DNA from: Phycicoccus sp. Soil802
GTDB taxonomy: Bacteria > Actinomycetota > Actinomycetes > Actinomycetales > Dermatophilaceae
DNA: 64,000 bases
Assembly: GCF_001429605.1 (NCBI RefSeq)
Contig: NZ_LMSS01000003.1
Location: 124,001 to 188,000 of the forward strand
Direction of reading: 5' to 3'
Of the stretch, positions 9,919 through 17,787 are shown piece after piece; the stretch's first letter is position 1; each line of letters starts with the position of its first letter. A program made the position numbers and the translations under genes. The notes under the pieces were generated by a model. That model ran no database searches, was not told the DNA's origin, and worked only from the letters and a program-made list of their open reading frames with translations.

Positions 9919-10932
9919 ATGGCTAGCCAGGACTGGTTCGAGAAGGACTTCTACGCGATCCTCGGCGTCCCCCAGGATGCCGACGACGCGGCGATCAAGA
10001 AGGCCTACCGCAAGCTCGCCCGCGCGCACCACCCGGACAAGAACCCGGGCGATGCGGCTGCCGAGCAGCGCTTCAAGGACGTCGGCGAGGCCAACTCGGT
10101 GCTGTCCGACCCGGAGAAGCGTCGCGAGTACGACGCGGTCCGCCAGATGGCCCGCGGCGGTGCCCGGTTCACCGCCGGTGGTCCCGGTGGGGGTGCGGGT
10201 GGCTTCGACGACGTGTTCTCCACGATGTTCGGGGGCGGGGCAGGGCGCGGTGGCACCCGCGTGCGGTACTCCACCGGCGGCGGCGCGCAGCCTGACCTCG
10301 AGGACATCCTCGGGGGGATGTTCGGCGGAGGTGCCGGCCCGGCATACGGGGGCACGGGGTTCCGCGCGCCCCAGGGGCCGCGCAAGGGCGCGGACCTGAC
10401 CGCGCGCACGAGCCTGTCTTTCCGCGACGCCGTCGAGGGCGCCACCGTCACCCTCGGCACGACCGATGGTGGCCAGATCACCACGCGGATCCCGGCCGGG
10501 GTCAAGGACGGACAGAAGATCCGTCTGCGCGGCAAGGGCCAGCCCGGCGACGCGGGGGCTTCGGCCGGCGACCTCATCCTCACCGTCGCGGTCGAGAAGC
10601 ACCCGGTCTTCGGGCGTGAGGGCGACAACCTCACGATCGAGCTCCCCGTGACCTTTGCCGAGGCGACGCTCGGGGCCACCGTGGGCGTGCCCACCCTCGA
10701 CGGGTCCACCGTCAAGGTGCGGGTCGCGCCGGGCACGCCCAGCGGTCGCGTCCTGCGGATCAAGGGCCGGGGCGTGCCGGTGAAGGACAAGCCGGGTGAC
10801 CTGATGGCCAAGGTCAGCATCGTGGTACCGCAGCGGCTGTCCGACGAGGCGAGGGCCGCGGTCGAGACCCTGCAGGCCCTGGACGAGGGGTTCGACCCGC
10901 GGGCCGAGCTCTTCGCGAACGCGAGGCGGTGA
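9919..10932 (+). CDS. dnaJ: DnaJ-family co-chaperone lacking the zinc finger (class B)
   Basis: Stimulates DnaK ATPase activity and delivers substrates. The 337-aa protein has an N-terminal J domain with the HPD motif in HHPDKNP near residue 37, a Gly/Phe-rich linker (about 78-150) and two C-terminal beta-sandwich domains (GQKIRLRGKGQPG, VLRIKGRGVPVKDKPGDL). The four CxxCxGxG repeats of canonical DnaJ are absent; I see no cysteine. It is therefore CbpA-like in architecture although it sits in the dnaK operon. ATG follows GAGAGGAGG. Confidence 0.93.
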   Translation: MASQDWFEKDFYAILGVPQDADDAAIKKAYRKLARAHHPDKNPGDAAAEQRFKDVGEANSVLSDPEKRREYDAVRQMARGGARFTAGGPGGGAGGFDDVFSTMFGGGAGRGGTRVRYSTGGGAQPDLEDILGGMFGGGAGPAYGGTGFRAPQGPRKGADLTARTSLSFRDAVEGATVTLGTTDGGQITTRIPAGVKDGQKIRLRGKGQPGDAGASAGDLILTVAVEKHPVFGREGDNLTIELPVTFAEATLGATVGVPTLDGSTVKVRVAPGTPSGRVLRIKGRGVPVKDKPGDLMAKVSIVVPQRLSDEARAAVETLQALDEGFDPRAELFANARR

Positions 10933-10938
10933 CCGGTC

Positions 10939-11394
10939 GTGGACGACGCACGCTCGTTCTCCCCCGACGACGACTCCCCGATCTTCGTCATCTCGGTCGC
11001 GGCCACGCTGGCCGGCATGCACGCCCAGACCCTGCGGCAGTACGACCGGCTCGGCCTGGTCAGCCCGTCGAGGACACGCGGTGGCGGACGGCGCTACTCC
11101 GGGCGCGACGTCGCGATGCTGCGGGAGGTCCAGCGCCTGTCCCAGGAGGAGGGCGTCAGCCTCGCCGGCATCCAGCGCATCCTGGAGCTCGAGAACCAGG
11201 TCGCTGCCCTGCGCGGTCGGGTGCTGGAGCTGACCGACGAGCTGGAGCGTTCCCGGCTCGCGTCGCAGGCGCGATCCACCTCCCGCGTGTTCGCCGTCGG
11301 CCCGACCGGTGACGTGATCGCGGTGCGGGCCGGACAGCGCCCCCGGATGCAGCGCTCGCAGGCCCTGGTGGTCTGGCGTCCGAGCCACCACTGA
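10939..11394 (+). CDS. hspR: Heat-shock repressor HspR (MerR family)
   Basis: Autoregulatory repressor of the dnaK operon and usually clpB; in known systems DnaK acts as its co-repressor. The 151-aa protein starts at GTG 6 bp after dnaJ. Residues about 15-80 form a MerR-type winged helix-turn-helix (LAGMHAQTLRQYDRLGLVSPSR, then the wing GGRRYSGRDVAML), followed by a coiled-coil helix (LELENQVAALRGRVLELTDEL). The tail after residue 115 is basic and hydrophobic. HAIR sites at 7228 and 23350 are its likely targets. Confidence 0.95.
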   Translation: MDDARSFSPDDDSPIFVISVAATLAGMHAQTLRQYDRLGLVSPSRTRGGGRRYSGRDVAMLREVQRLSQEEGVSLAGIQRILELENQVAALRGRVLELTDELERSRLASQARSTSRVFAVGPTGDVIAVRAGQRPRMQRSQALVVWRPSHH

Positions 11395-11454
11395 CCACGG
11401 CACGAGGGCGGGCCGGCACGCCTCGCTCCGACCAACGCACGGGCCGGCACACCA

Positions 11455-11487
11455 AGAGCCCCCACCTCGCACGACGATGGGGGCTCT
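11455..11487 (+). terminator. Terminator of the dnaK-hspR operon
   Basis: AGAGCCCCCA (11455-11464) is mirrored perfectly at 11478-11487 around a 13-nt loop, 61 bp after the hspR stop. It also precedes the stop of the convergent XRE gene, so it may work in both directions. No U-tract. Confidence 0.8.
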
Positions 11488-11526
11488 CGGCCGGCGCCGG
11501 CGCAGTCTGGAGGGGTGCCGGGCAGG

Positions 11527-11805
11527 TCAGGCGGACACCTCGTCGCGCAGCGGCGCGGTGGCCAGCAGTGCCCGGTAGTCCTCGATCTGCAGCTCACGGA
11601 GCAGGCCGGCGTAGACCTCGGGACTGACGCGGAACTTGCTGCCGTTCTCGAGGTGCCTGATGTAGGACGGGTCGACCCCCAGAGCCGCGGCGAGGTCGGT
11701 CACCGCACGGCCCCTGGCCTGACGAATGACGCGCAGTGCGTAGCCGTGCACCTCGATCACGTGGTTTGGGGGTGTTTCCCTAGGCATGACCACGAACATA
11801 GTCAT
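11527..11805 (-). CDS. XRE-family helix-turn-helix regulator
   Basis: A small DNA-binding protein of about 92 aa. The Cro/C1-type HTH is visible as GRAVTDLAAALGVDPSYIRHLENGSKFRVSPEVYAGLLRELQI in segments, with the recognition helix around PSYIRHLENG. I placed the start at the first of several ATGs (MTMFVVMPRETPP); 11799 and 11787 are alternatives, and none has a clear ribosome binding site. It is divergent from a second XRE gene. The inverted repeat TTCTGCC-N8-GGCAGAA at 11827-11848 just upstream is a candidate operator. Confidence 0.8.
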   Translation of the reverse strand: MTMFVVMPRETPPNHVIEVHGYALRVIRQARGRAVTDLAAALGVDPSYIRHLENGSKFRVSPEVYAGLLRELQIEDYRALLATAPLRDEVSA

Positions 11806-11826
11806 GACCGGGTGATCCGGCAAGAG

Positions 11827-11848
11827 TTCTGCCCAGGTGTCGGCAGAA
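11827..11848. promoter_or_regulatory. Candidate operator for the divergent XRE genes
   Basis: TTCTGCC (11827-11833) and GGCAGAA (11842-11848) form a perfect 7-bp inverted repeat with an 8-bp spacer, about 22 bp upstream of the leftward XRE gene. The geometry suits a dimeric repressor. The site is inferred from position and symmetry alone. Confidence 0.45.
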
Positions 11849-11923
11849 TGTGCCGTGATCGAGCGAGGTGACCCCGGTGTCAACCCACGACGCGCCGGAG
11901 TTGGGTGCCCTGGTGGCCAAAGC

Positions 11924-11960
11924 GTGACTGAACGGGACTAGAAGTGACTGGATGTGACTG
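11924..11960. promoter_or_regulatory. Three phased GTGACTG repeats upstream of the rightward XRE gene
   Basis: GTGACTG occurs at 11924-11930, 11944-11950 and 11954-11960, with starts 20 and 10 bp apart, so all copies face the same side of the helix. The third copy overlaps the first possible start codon of the XRE gene. This looks like an autoregulatory iteron operator, by inference. Confidence 0.5.
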
Positions 11961-12322
11961 GCAAGATGCGCAGCATGAATCGTGAGCAGCTCGAACGCCT
12001 CGGCCAACGCGTCGAACGGGCCCGTCTCAGCCACGGGTGGAGCAAGGAGCAGGCGGCCAGGGAGGCGCGCATCTCCTCGATCACGTGGAAGCGTGTGGAG
12101 GACGGGCTCGGGGTCCAGGACGTCAAGCGAGCCAAGGTGCTCGAGGTCCTGGGGCTGGACGACCGTGGTGAGCCTGTCGGTGGGTCGGCGCAGGATGGGG
12201 GCTTCGTGACCGCCCCGGGTCAGCGGTTGCGGTCCGGGGTCAGTGACGAGGAGGTCCTCGCGCTGATCGACGACGTGAGGAGCAGGCTTGACGCCATCGA
12301 GCGACGGATCCGGGGTTCCTGA
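11954..12322 (+). CDS. XRE-like helix-turn-helix protein, partner of the ImmA-like peptidase
   Basis: A 122-aa protein with an N-terminal HTH (LERLGQRVERARLSHGWSKEQAAREARISS, recognition helix ITWKRVEDG) and a C-terminal helix (LIDDVRSRLDAIERRIRGS) suited to oligomerisation. Start options are GTG at 11954 and ATG at 11975 (MNREQL). It overlaps the ImmA/IrrE-like gene by 35 bp. This arrangement parallels repressor/antirepressor-peptidase pairs in which the metallopeptidase cleaves or inactivates the HTH partner. The regulated genes are unknown. Confidence 0.78.
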   Translation: MTGKMRSMNREQLERLGQRVERARLSHGWSKEQAAREARISSITWKRVEDGLGVQDVKRAKVLEVLGLDDRGEPVGGSAQDGGFVTAPGQRLRSGVSDEEVLALIDDVRSRLDAIERRIRGS

Positions 12323-12725
12323 CCCCTGGGCGGTGCTGCGCGAGATGCGCGACGTGGTGCTGGTGCGGCAGCCCATCGCCGAGCCCGGTCGCTACTACCA
12401 CGGCCGCCGGGCGATCGTCCTGCGCTCCGGTCGCAGCCTCGAGGAGGAGCGCTGCTCCCTGTGGCACGAGCTGGTCCACGCCGAGCGGGGCGACGTCGAG
12501 TGCAGCGGCTGGACGGCCTCGGCCACCGAGCGCCGGGTCGAGCGCGAGGCGGCCCGACGGGCCATGCCCCTCGACGTCATGGAGCGCCGACTCGCCCTCG
12601 CGAGCGACTGGGACGACTTCGTCTGGCACATGAAGGTGCCCGAGCGGTGGGTGCGGTTCCGGCTCACCCAGGCCGCCCCGGCCGAGCGCGCCCGGCTGCG
12701 CCGGGCCTGCCGCTGGGCCGACTGA
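12288..12725 (+). CDS. ImmA/IrrE-like zinc metallopeptidase
   Basis: A 145-aa protein carrying the zincin motif HELVH (in CSLWHELVHAERGD) near residue 60, with further acidic residues downstream that could complete the metal site (ATERRVEREAARRAMP, a typical ImmA-type helix). The start is TTG with AGGAG 5 nt upstream; a GTG at 12333 is possible. ImmA/IrrE-type enzymes usually cleave an adjacent XRE-family repressor, here presumably the overlapping upstream gene. No integrase or phage structural genes are nearby, so it may be a domesticated stress switch rather than a prophage module. Confidence 0.8.
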   Translation: MTPSSDGSGVPDPWAVLREMRDVVLVRQPIAEPGRYYHGRRAIVLRSGRSLEEERCSLWHELVHAERGDVECSGWTASATERRVEREAARRAMPLDVMERRLALASDWDDFVWHMKVPERWVRFRLTQAAPAERARLRRACRWAD

Positions 12726-12751
12726 CGCCACCCGCCCGGCATACTCGTCCT

Positions 12752-13024
12752 GTGAGTGAGCACCTGCTGGTCTTCCCCGACCGTGAGACCGCCGACGACG
12801 CCGCCGCCGAGCTGGCCCATGAGGGCTTCTCCGAGGTCCGCGTCGTCCGGGAGGCCTTGGCGGGGGAGGACGACTCGGAGGACCACGAGTGGGCCGTCCA
12901 CGTCGTCGAGGAGATGGTCGCCGACGAGTCCGGACCGGTCGAGTCCGGGCTGCGCGACCGGTTCAGCGCCCTGGCCGAGGAGCACGGCGGCTGGTACGAC
13001 CCGGAGCCGGCCACCCCTGCCTGA
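12752..13024 (+). CDS. RraB-like small protein (ribonuclease E inhibitor B family)
   Basis: A 90-aa acidic protein starting at GTG (MSEHLLVFPDRETADDAAAEL). The pattern of a beta strand, an amphipathic helix, FSEVRVVREAL, then EWAVHVVEEM and FSALAEEHGGWYDPE resembles the RraB domain, which in enterobacteria binds and inhibits RNase E. Whether the target here is RNase E is unknown. It is 26 bp downstream of the peptidase gene and convergent with nagZ. Confidence 0.72.
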   Translation: MSEHLLVFPDRETADDAAAELAHEGFSEVRVVREALAGEDDSEDHEWAVHVVEEMVADESGPVESGLRDRFSALAEEHGGWYDPEPATPA

Positions 13025-13049
13025 CCCCCGTGGCCAGGAGGCGCGCTGC

Positions 13050-14570
13050 TCAGGGGGCGAGCAGGTCGACCACGGCCTCGCCACTGGCCCACGACGCGCC
13101 GTACGTGACCACGTGGGTCGCGCCCTGAGGCGGTGACCACCCGGGCCACCCGGTGTCGATGACGACCGTGTCGGGTCGTGCGCGCACGATCTGCTGGACG
13201 ACGGAGCCCATCCACTGGTGCCGGTGTGGGTCGCGCACCACGACCCACACGGGGCGCCCGGCCGCCGCGGCCAGTCCGGCGCGAACGCCCGCCGCGTCGG
13301 TGATCCGCAGCGGTGCGAGCCCGGGCCACCTGCGGGCCACCGCCGTCGTGAGGCCGGAGGGGGTGTCGTCGCCCACGGCGATGTTGCTCGGGGCCACGAG
13401 CTCGAGGACGCACGGGCCGGTTGTCGTGGCGACGACGGGGACCGAACCACGGACCCGGAGGGCCCTGGCCGCCGCCGTGCGCCCGGCCGGTGCCGCCCCG
13501 GGGACCGGTCGACCCGTCCGGGCCGCCGTGGCCGCGAGGCGCAGCTCGTCGCGCAGCCGCGCCGCGGCGGCCACCCGCTCGCCCGCCTCGGCCAGCCGCT
13601 CCAGGGGGAGGCGACCCGACTCGACGGCACCCACGAGTGCCGCGACCACGGTGTCCACGGTCTCGGCGTCGGCGAGTCCTCCGCCGATGCACAACGCGTC
13701 GACGCCGGCCAGGACCGCCTGGACCGCCCCCTCCGCCACCCCGAGCGGCCCGGCGACAGCGCCCATCTCGAGGCCGTCCGAGAGCGCCAGGCCCGTGAAG
13801 CCGAGTCCGTCGCGCAGGAGGCCGGTCATGATGGCGGGCACCAGCGTGGCGGGACGGGGATCGATGCCCGGGACCCGCACGTGGGCGCTCATGACCGAGG
13901 CAGCGCCGGCGGCGAGGGCCGCCCGGAAGGGTACGAGCCAGGGGCTGGTCTCGGGGTCGCCGAGGTCCACCTCGGGGAGGTCGTGGTGGCTGTCCACGCC
14001 CGTGTCCCCGTGGCCGGGGAAGTGCTTGGCGCACGCCAGGACGCCGGCCGCCTGCAGCCCGGCCACCCAGGCCCCGGTGTGGCGCGCCACGAGGGCCGGG
14101 TCGGCGCCGAAGCTCCGCACCCCGATGACGGGGTTGGCCGCCTCGACGTTGACGTCGGCGTCGGGGGCGTAGTCCAGGTCGATGCCGAGCTCGGCGAGAG
14201 CCGCGCCGATCTCGGCCGCCACCGCCTCGGTGAGGGCGGTGTCGTCGACGGCGCCGAGGGCGAGGTTCCCCGGCCACGACGAGCCGGTGGCGTGTTCGAG
14301 CCGCGTGACGTCGCCGCCCTCCTCGTCGATCGCCACGAGCGCCGCAGGGTTGGCCGCGTGGATCGCCGCGGTGAGGGTGGCCACCTGCGCAGGCGACTCG
14401 ATGTTGCGCGCGAACAGCGCCACGCCGCCCAGGCCCTCGGCCAGCCGCTCGAGCAGCCACGACGGAGCGGTCAGCCCGGTGAAGCCGGGCTGGATCACGG
14501 CGAGCGCGAGGCGACGCAGGTCCGCGGACCCGAGGTCCACGGCATACCCGATCTCGCTGACGTCGCTCAT
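13050..14570 (-). CDS. nagZ: Glycoside hydrolase family 3 beta-N-acetylhexosaminidase (NagZ-like)
   Basis: Hydrolyses terminal beta-linked GlcNAc. The 506-aa protein has the GH3 N-terminal barrel with the NagZ loop KHFPGHGDTGVDSHHDLP near residue 190 (His/Asp acid-base dyad) and the nucleophile Asp in ALSDGLEMGAV near 270. A C-terminal domain of about 170 residues follows, longer than the single-domain Gram-negative NagZ. No signal peptide is visible, so it is probably cytoplasmic. ATG overlaps the stop of the upstream permease gene as ATGA. The operon context suggests imported chitooligosaccharide or muropeptide sugar as substrate. Confidence 0.92.
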   Translation of the reverse strand: MSDVSEIGYAVDLGSADLRRLALAVIQPGFTGLTAPSWLLERLAEGLGGVALFARNIESPAQVATLTAAIHAANPAALVAIDEEGGDVTRLEHATGSSWPGNLALGAVDDTALTEAVAAEIGAALAELGIDLDYAPDADVNVEAANPVIGVRSFGADPALVARHTGAWVAGLQAAGVLACAKHFPGHGDTGVDSHHDLPEVDLGDPETSPWLVPFRAALAAGAASVMSAHVRVPGIDPRPATLVPAIMTGLLRDGLGFTGLALSDGLEMGAVAGPLGVAEGAVQAVLAGVDALCIGGGLADAETVDTVVAALVGAVESGRLPLERLAEAGERVAAAARLRDELRLAATAARTGRPVPGAAPAGRTAAARALRVRGSVPVVATTTGPCVLELVAPSNIAVGDDTPSGLTTAVARRWPGLAPLRITDAAGVRAGLAAAAGRPVWVVVRDPHRHQWMGSVVQQIVRARPDTVVIDTGWPGWSPPQGATHVVTYGASWASGEAVVDLLAP

Positions 14571-15397
14571 CCCTTCACCGCCCCCGCGGCGAGCCCGCCC
14601 ACGGCGCGGCGCTGGAGGATGGCGAACAGGAGGATGACCGGCAGGGTGAACAGCGAGGAGGCGGCCATCGTGGCCCCCCAGTCGGTGCCGAACACGGTCT
14701 GGAAGGCCGAGATCCACAGGGGGAGAGTCGCATTCGGCTCCGACTGCATGAGCGCGTTGACGAAGACGAACTCGTTCCAGATCGTGATGAACCCGAACAG
14801 CGACGTGGCCATGACCCCCGGCGCCAGCAAGGGGAAGACGATGCGGCGGAAGGCCTGGCCGCGCGAGCAGCCGTCCACCAGGGCGGCCTCCTCGAGCTCG
14901 ACCGGGACGGCGGCGATGAAGCCGCGCATGGTCCACACGGTGAACGGCAGCACCATCACCATGTAGAGGGGGATCAGCGCCAGCAGGACGTCGAGCCCGC
15001 CGGTGTCGCGGTAGACGATGAAGATCGGGATGAGCATGGCCTCCCAGGGGGCGAGCTGCGCGGCCATGATCGTGATGAGGAACGCCTTGCGCCCCTTGAA
15101 GAAGTAGCGCGTGCTGGCCCATGCCGAGGCGAGCGCGATGAGCAGGGCGATCACCACCGCGCCGATGGTCAGCACGAGGCTGTTGCGGGCGAAGTGCCAG
15201 AACCCCGGGGCCTCGATGGCGGTGCGCAGGTGCTCGAGCGTCGGGGAGTGCGGGATGAACACCGGAGTGCGCGAGACCACGTCGGAGCGCGGCTTGATCG
15301 CGGTGACCGCCATCCAGTAGACGGGGAACGCCCAGAGGGCGGCGAGCACGAGGGCGATCGCCGACTGTATGCCGCGTGCGCGGCGGCTGGCCCTCAT
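14567..15397 (-). CDS. Carbohydrate ABC transporter permease (MalG type)
   Basis: The second inner-membrane permease of a CUT1-family sugar importer. The 276-aa protein has about six membrane segments and the EAA loop VELEEAALVDGCSRGQAFRRIVFPLLAPG near residue 185, which docks the ATPase. ATG is placed after a GAGGTGC-type site and overlaps the end of the upstream permease gene by 4 bp. No ATPase gene is present in the operon, so a shared MsiK-like ATPase encoded elsewhere is likely, as in other actinobacterial sugar importers. Confidence 0.92.
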   Translation of the reverse strand: MRASRRARGIQSAIALVLAALWAFPVYWMAVTAIKPRSDVVSRTPVFIPHSPTLEHLRTAIEAPGFWHFARNSLVLTIGAVVIALLIALASAWASTRYFFKGRKAFLITIMAAQLAPWEAMLIPIFIVYRDTGGLDVLLALIPLYMVMVLPFTVWTMRGFIAAVPVELEEAALVDGCSRGQAFRRIVFPLLAPGVMATSLFGFITIWNEFVFVNALMQSEPNATLPLWISAFQTVFGTDWGATMAASSLFTLPVILLFAILQRRAVGGLAAGAVKG

Positions 15398-16374
15398 CGC
15401 ACCTCCTCGGCGCGCACGGCCGACCGCACGTAGAGCGCGAGCAGGACGAGCAGGATCGCGACCGTCACGACCGATGCCGCGGCGGCCAGGCCGAACTGGC
15501 TGCGGGCCAGGCCCTCCTGGTAGATGAGGATCGGCAGCGTCGTCGTCGAGGAGTCCGGGCCGCCTCGGCGCATCGCGTAGACCTGGGTGAAGGCCTTGAA
15601 GTCCCAGATCACCTGGAGGAAGGCCAGCACGCCGATCATGGGCCGCACGAGGGGGAAGGTGATGGTCCACCAGCGCTGGCTCGCGGTGGCGCCGTCGATC
15701 ACGGCAGCCTCGTCGAGCTCCGGGGGGACCGTCGCCAGGGCGGCCGAGATGCTGAAGACCACGAGGGGGACGGCCTGCCAGACGACGAGCAGGCCGGCCA
15801 CGAGGAAGGTCGAGCGACCCGTCGAGAACCACGAGTGGCCCTCGGTGTCGAGACCGACCCGGGCCAGCAGCCAGTTGACGACGCCGAAGTCGGTGTCGAA
15901 GAGCCACTGGAACACGGTGGTCGCCGCGAGCACCGGGGTGGCCCAGGCCAGCACCAGGCTGATCGACAGGACCAGCTTCGGGAAGCGGGGCAGGCGCACC
16001 AGCAGGAGGGCCATGAGGACGCCGACCACCATGGTGGTGGCGGCACATGCGGCGGTGAAGAGCACCGACCGGACCACCGCGTCCCAGAAGGCCGGGTCGG
16101 CCAGGATCGTCCGGTAGTTGTCGAAGCCGACCCAGACGACGTCGCGGCTGATCAGCTCGCGGAGCGTGACCTTGCGCAGCGACAGCAGGACGTTGTTGAC
16201 CAACGGCCAGCCCATCAGGGCGGCAAGGGTGAGGACTGTCGGTGCGATCAGCAGCAGCGGCAGGAGGCGGCCCGCGGGACCGCCTCCTCCGGTGGTGCCG
16301 CGCCGCCCCCGACGGCGGAGGTGTGCCGGGGGCGGCGCGGCCGTCGGGGGACGGACCGCGGTGGGACTGGTCAG
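15394..16374 (-). CDS. Carbohydrate ABC transporter permease (MalF type)
   Basis: The first permease of the importer, about 326 aa, with about six membrane segments and the EAA loop PELDEAAVIDGATASQRWWTITFPL near residue 210. A Pro/Arg-rich cytoplasmic head of about 40 residues precedes the first helix. The frame contains no ATG or GTG between the end of the binding-protein gene and the first membrane helix. CTG at 16374, overlapping the preceding TGA as CTGA, is the natural coupled start. Alternatively translation could begin further upstream inside the binding-protein gene. Confidence 0.9.
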   Translation of the reverse strand: MTSPTAVRPPTAAPPPAHLRRRGRRGTTGGGGPAGRLLPLLLIAPTVLTLAALMGWPLVNNVLLSLRKVTLRELISRDVVWVGFDNYRTILADPAFWDAVVRSVLFTAACAATTMVVGVLMALLLVRLPRFPKLVLSISLVLAWATPVLAATTVFQWLFDTDFGVVNWLLARVGLDTEGHSWFSTGRSTFLVAGLLVVWQAVPLVVFSISAALATVPPELDEAAVIDGATASQRWWTITFPLVRPMIGVLAFLQVIWDFKAFTQVYAMRRGGPDSSTTTLPILIYQEGLARSQFGLAAAASVVTVAILLVLLALYVRSAVRAEEVR

Positions 16375-17654
16375 AGCGCGCCGCTCATGCGCTTGGTGAT
16401 CTCGGCGCTCGCCTTGGTTCCGGCCGCGGCCGGGTCGGTGCCGGTGAGGACCGCGGTCATGTAGTCCTTCACCGGGTTGGCCCCGGCCTCGACCCCTGCC
16501 CACCGCGGGTCGACCGGCGTCACGTGGCCGTTCGCTGCCGCGCCAGCCATGATCTTGGCCGTCGGGTCGGTGAGCTTGGAGAGCAGGGCCGTGCGGTTCG
16601 GGACCACGTTGGACGCGAGGGCGAGCTCGGTCTGGTACTTCTCACCGGTCATCAGGGCGAGCCAGTCGGCGGCGAGCTTCGGTGAGTCCGAGCCGGCCGA
16701 GATGCCGAGGTTGGAGCCACCGAGGAACACCGAGCCGGACTTGTCCGCGCTGCTGCTAGGAATCGGGAAGACCGCGACCTTGCCGTCGAGCTTCTTGTTG
16801 GCCCCGACCGCCGAGCCCATCTCCCACGGCAGGCCGATCATCTGCGCGACGTTGCCCTCCGCGAAGACCTCGAACTGCTGGGGGGTGGCCTCGTCGGCGT
16901 CCTTGGGTGCCTTCGAGAGCGACTGCAGCTGCTTGTACTTCCCGATCGCCTCGGCCGCGGCCGGGGTGTCGAGGCCGCCCTTCCACGAGTCGCCGTCCTT
17001 GACGGCGAGGTCACCGCCGGCGTCCCAGAGCAGGCCGGCGTAGACGTACCAGCTCTGTCCGGGGAGGTAGATGCCCTGGAAGTCCTTGGTGGCGGCGTTG
17101 GCCTGGTTGAGCTTGGTGGTGGCCGCGACCCACTCGTCGAAAGTTTTCGGGACGGTGACGCCGGCCTTCTCGAAGAGGTCGGTCCGGTAGATCACGACGC
17201 GGTTGGCGGCCAGGAGGGGCGCGCCGTACGTCTTGCCGTCCCAGACCCCGGAGGAGGCCATGCCCTTCGACCACTGGTCGATGCCGAGCTTGGCCTTGTC
17301 GGCGTCGAGGTCGAGCAGGGCGCCCGACTGGCTGAACTTGGCGTTCTGCGTGTTGCCCATCTCGATGACGTCCGGCGGGTTGTTGCCGGCCAGGGCGGTG
17401 GTGAGCTTGTCCTGGATGCCGTTCCACTCCTGCACCTCGACGGTGACCGTGGCCCCGGGGTGCTGTTTGGCGAGATCGGCGTTGACCGACTGCACGACCT
17501 TGTCGGGGACCGACCCGTTCATCAACCAGACCGTCAGGGCGTTCTTCTCCGCCGCGTCACCCGAACCCGACTTGGCGTCGCCGCCGCAGGCACTGAGCGC
17601 GAGGGTCAGACCCACCGCCGCCACCAGCGCAGGCGCTGTCCATCGCTGCTTCAC
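16371..17654 (-). CDS. Extracellular sugar-binding lipoprotein of an ABC importer
   Basis: Captures the sugar outside the membrane. The 427-aa precursor begins at GTG 6 nt after AAGGAGG, with an N-terminal signal (VKQRWTAPALVAAVGLTLA) and lipobox LSAC, so it is lipid-anchored. The mature part is a family-1 solute-binding protein (LTVWLMNGSVPD, PPDVIEMGNTQ, TYGAPLLAANRVVIYRTDLF). Clustering with NagZ and a ROK regulator suggests GlcNAc-containing oligosaccharides, but the ligand cannot be read from the sequence. It leads a four-gene operon with the two permeases and nagZ. Confidence 0.93.
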   Translation of the reverse strand: MKQRWTAPALVAAVGLTLALSACGGDAKSGSGDAAEKNALTVWLMNGSVPDKVVQSVNADLAKQHPGATVTVEVQEWNGIQDKLTTALAGNNPPDVIEMGNTQNAKFSQSGALLDLDADKAKLGIDQWSKGMASSGVWDGKTYGAPLLAANRVVIYRTDLFEKAGVTVPKTFDEWVAATTKLNQANAATKDFQGIYLPGQSWYVYAGLLWDAGGDLAVKDGDSWKGGLDTPAAAEAIGKYKQLQSLSKAPKDADEATPQQFEVFAEGNVAQMIGLPWEMGSAVGANKKLDGKVAVFPIPSSSADKSGSVFLGGSNLGISAGSDSPKLAADWLALMTGEKYQTELALASNVVPNRTALLSKLTDPTAKIMAGAAANGHVTPVDPRWAGVEAGANPVKDYMTAVLTGTDPAAAGTKASAEITKRMSGAL

Positions 17655-17736
17655 TACGTCCTCCTTGAGACAGGCCAGGGGCTTCGTGGCCCACTGGGCA
17701 GGTCCTCCGCTGCCGCCACCGTAACAGGCAATAAAG

Positions 17737-17746
17737 TTTCCGGAAA
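17737..17746. promoter_or_regulatory. Candidate ROK-regulator operator
   Basis: TTTCCGGAAA is a perfect 10-bp palindrome in an A/T-richer patch of the divergent region between the sugar operon and the ROK gene. AAAGTTTCCGGAAAGAGT gives partial extended symmetry. The position between the two promoters fits control of both directions. The rest of 17655-17787 holds the ribosome binding site of the binding-protein gene and no other signal I recognise. Confidence 0.55.
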
Positions 17747-17787
17747 GAGTCTTGCCCAAAAAGTTCGCGGATGGAACAGTGGGCCCC

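Noticed and set aside
11527-12725. Prophage remnant
   Set aside because: XRE and ImmA-like genes occur in phages, but there is no integrase, att repeat, structural gene or tRNA nearby.
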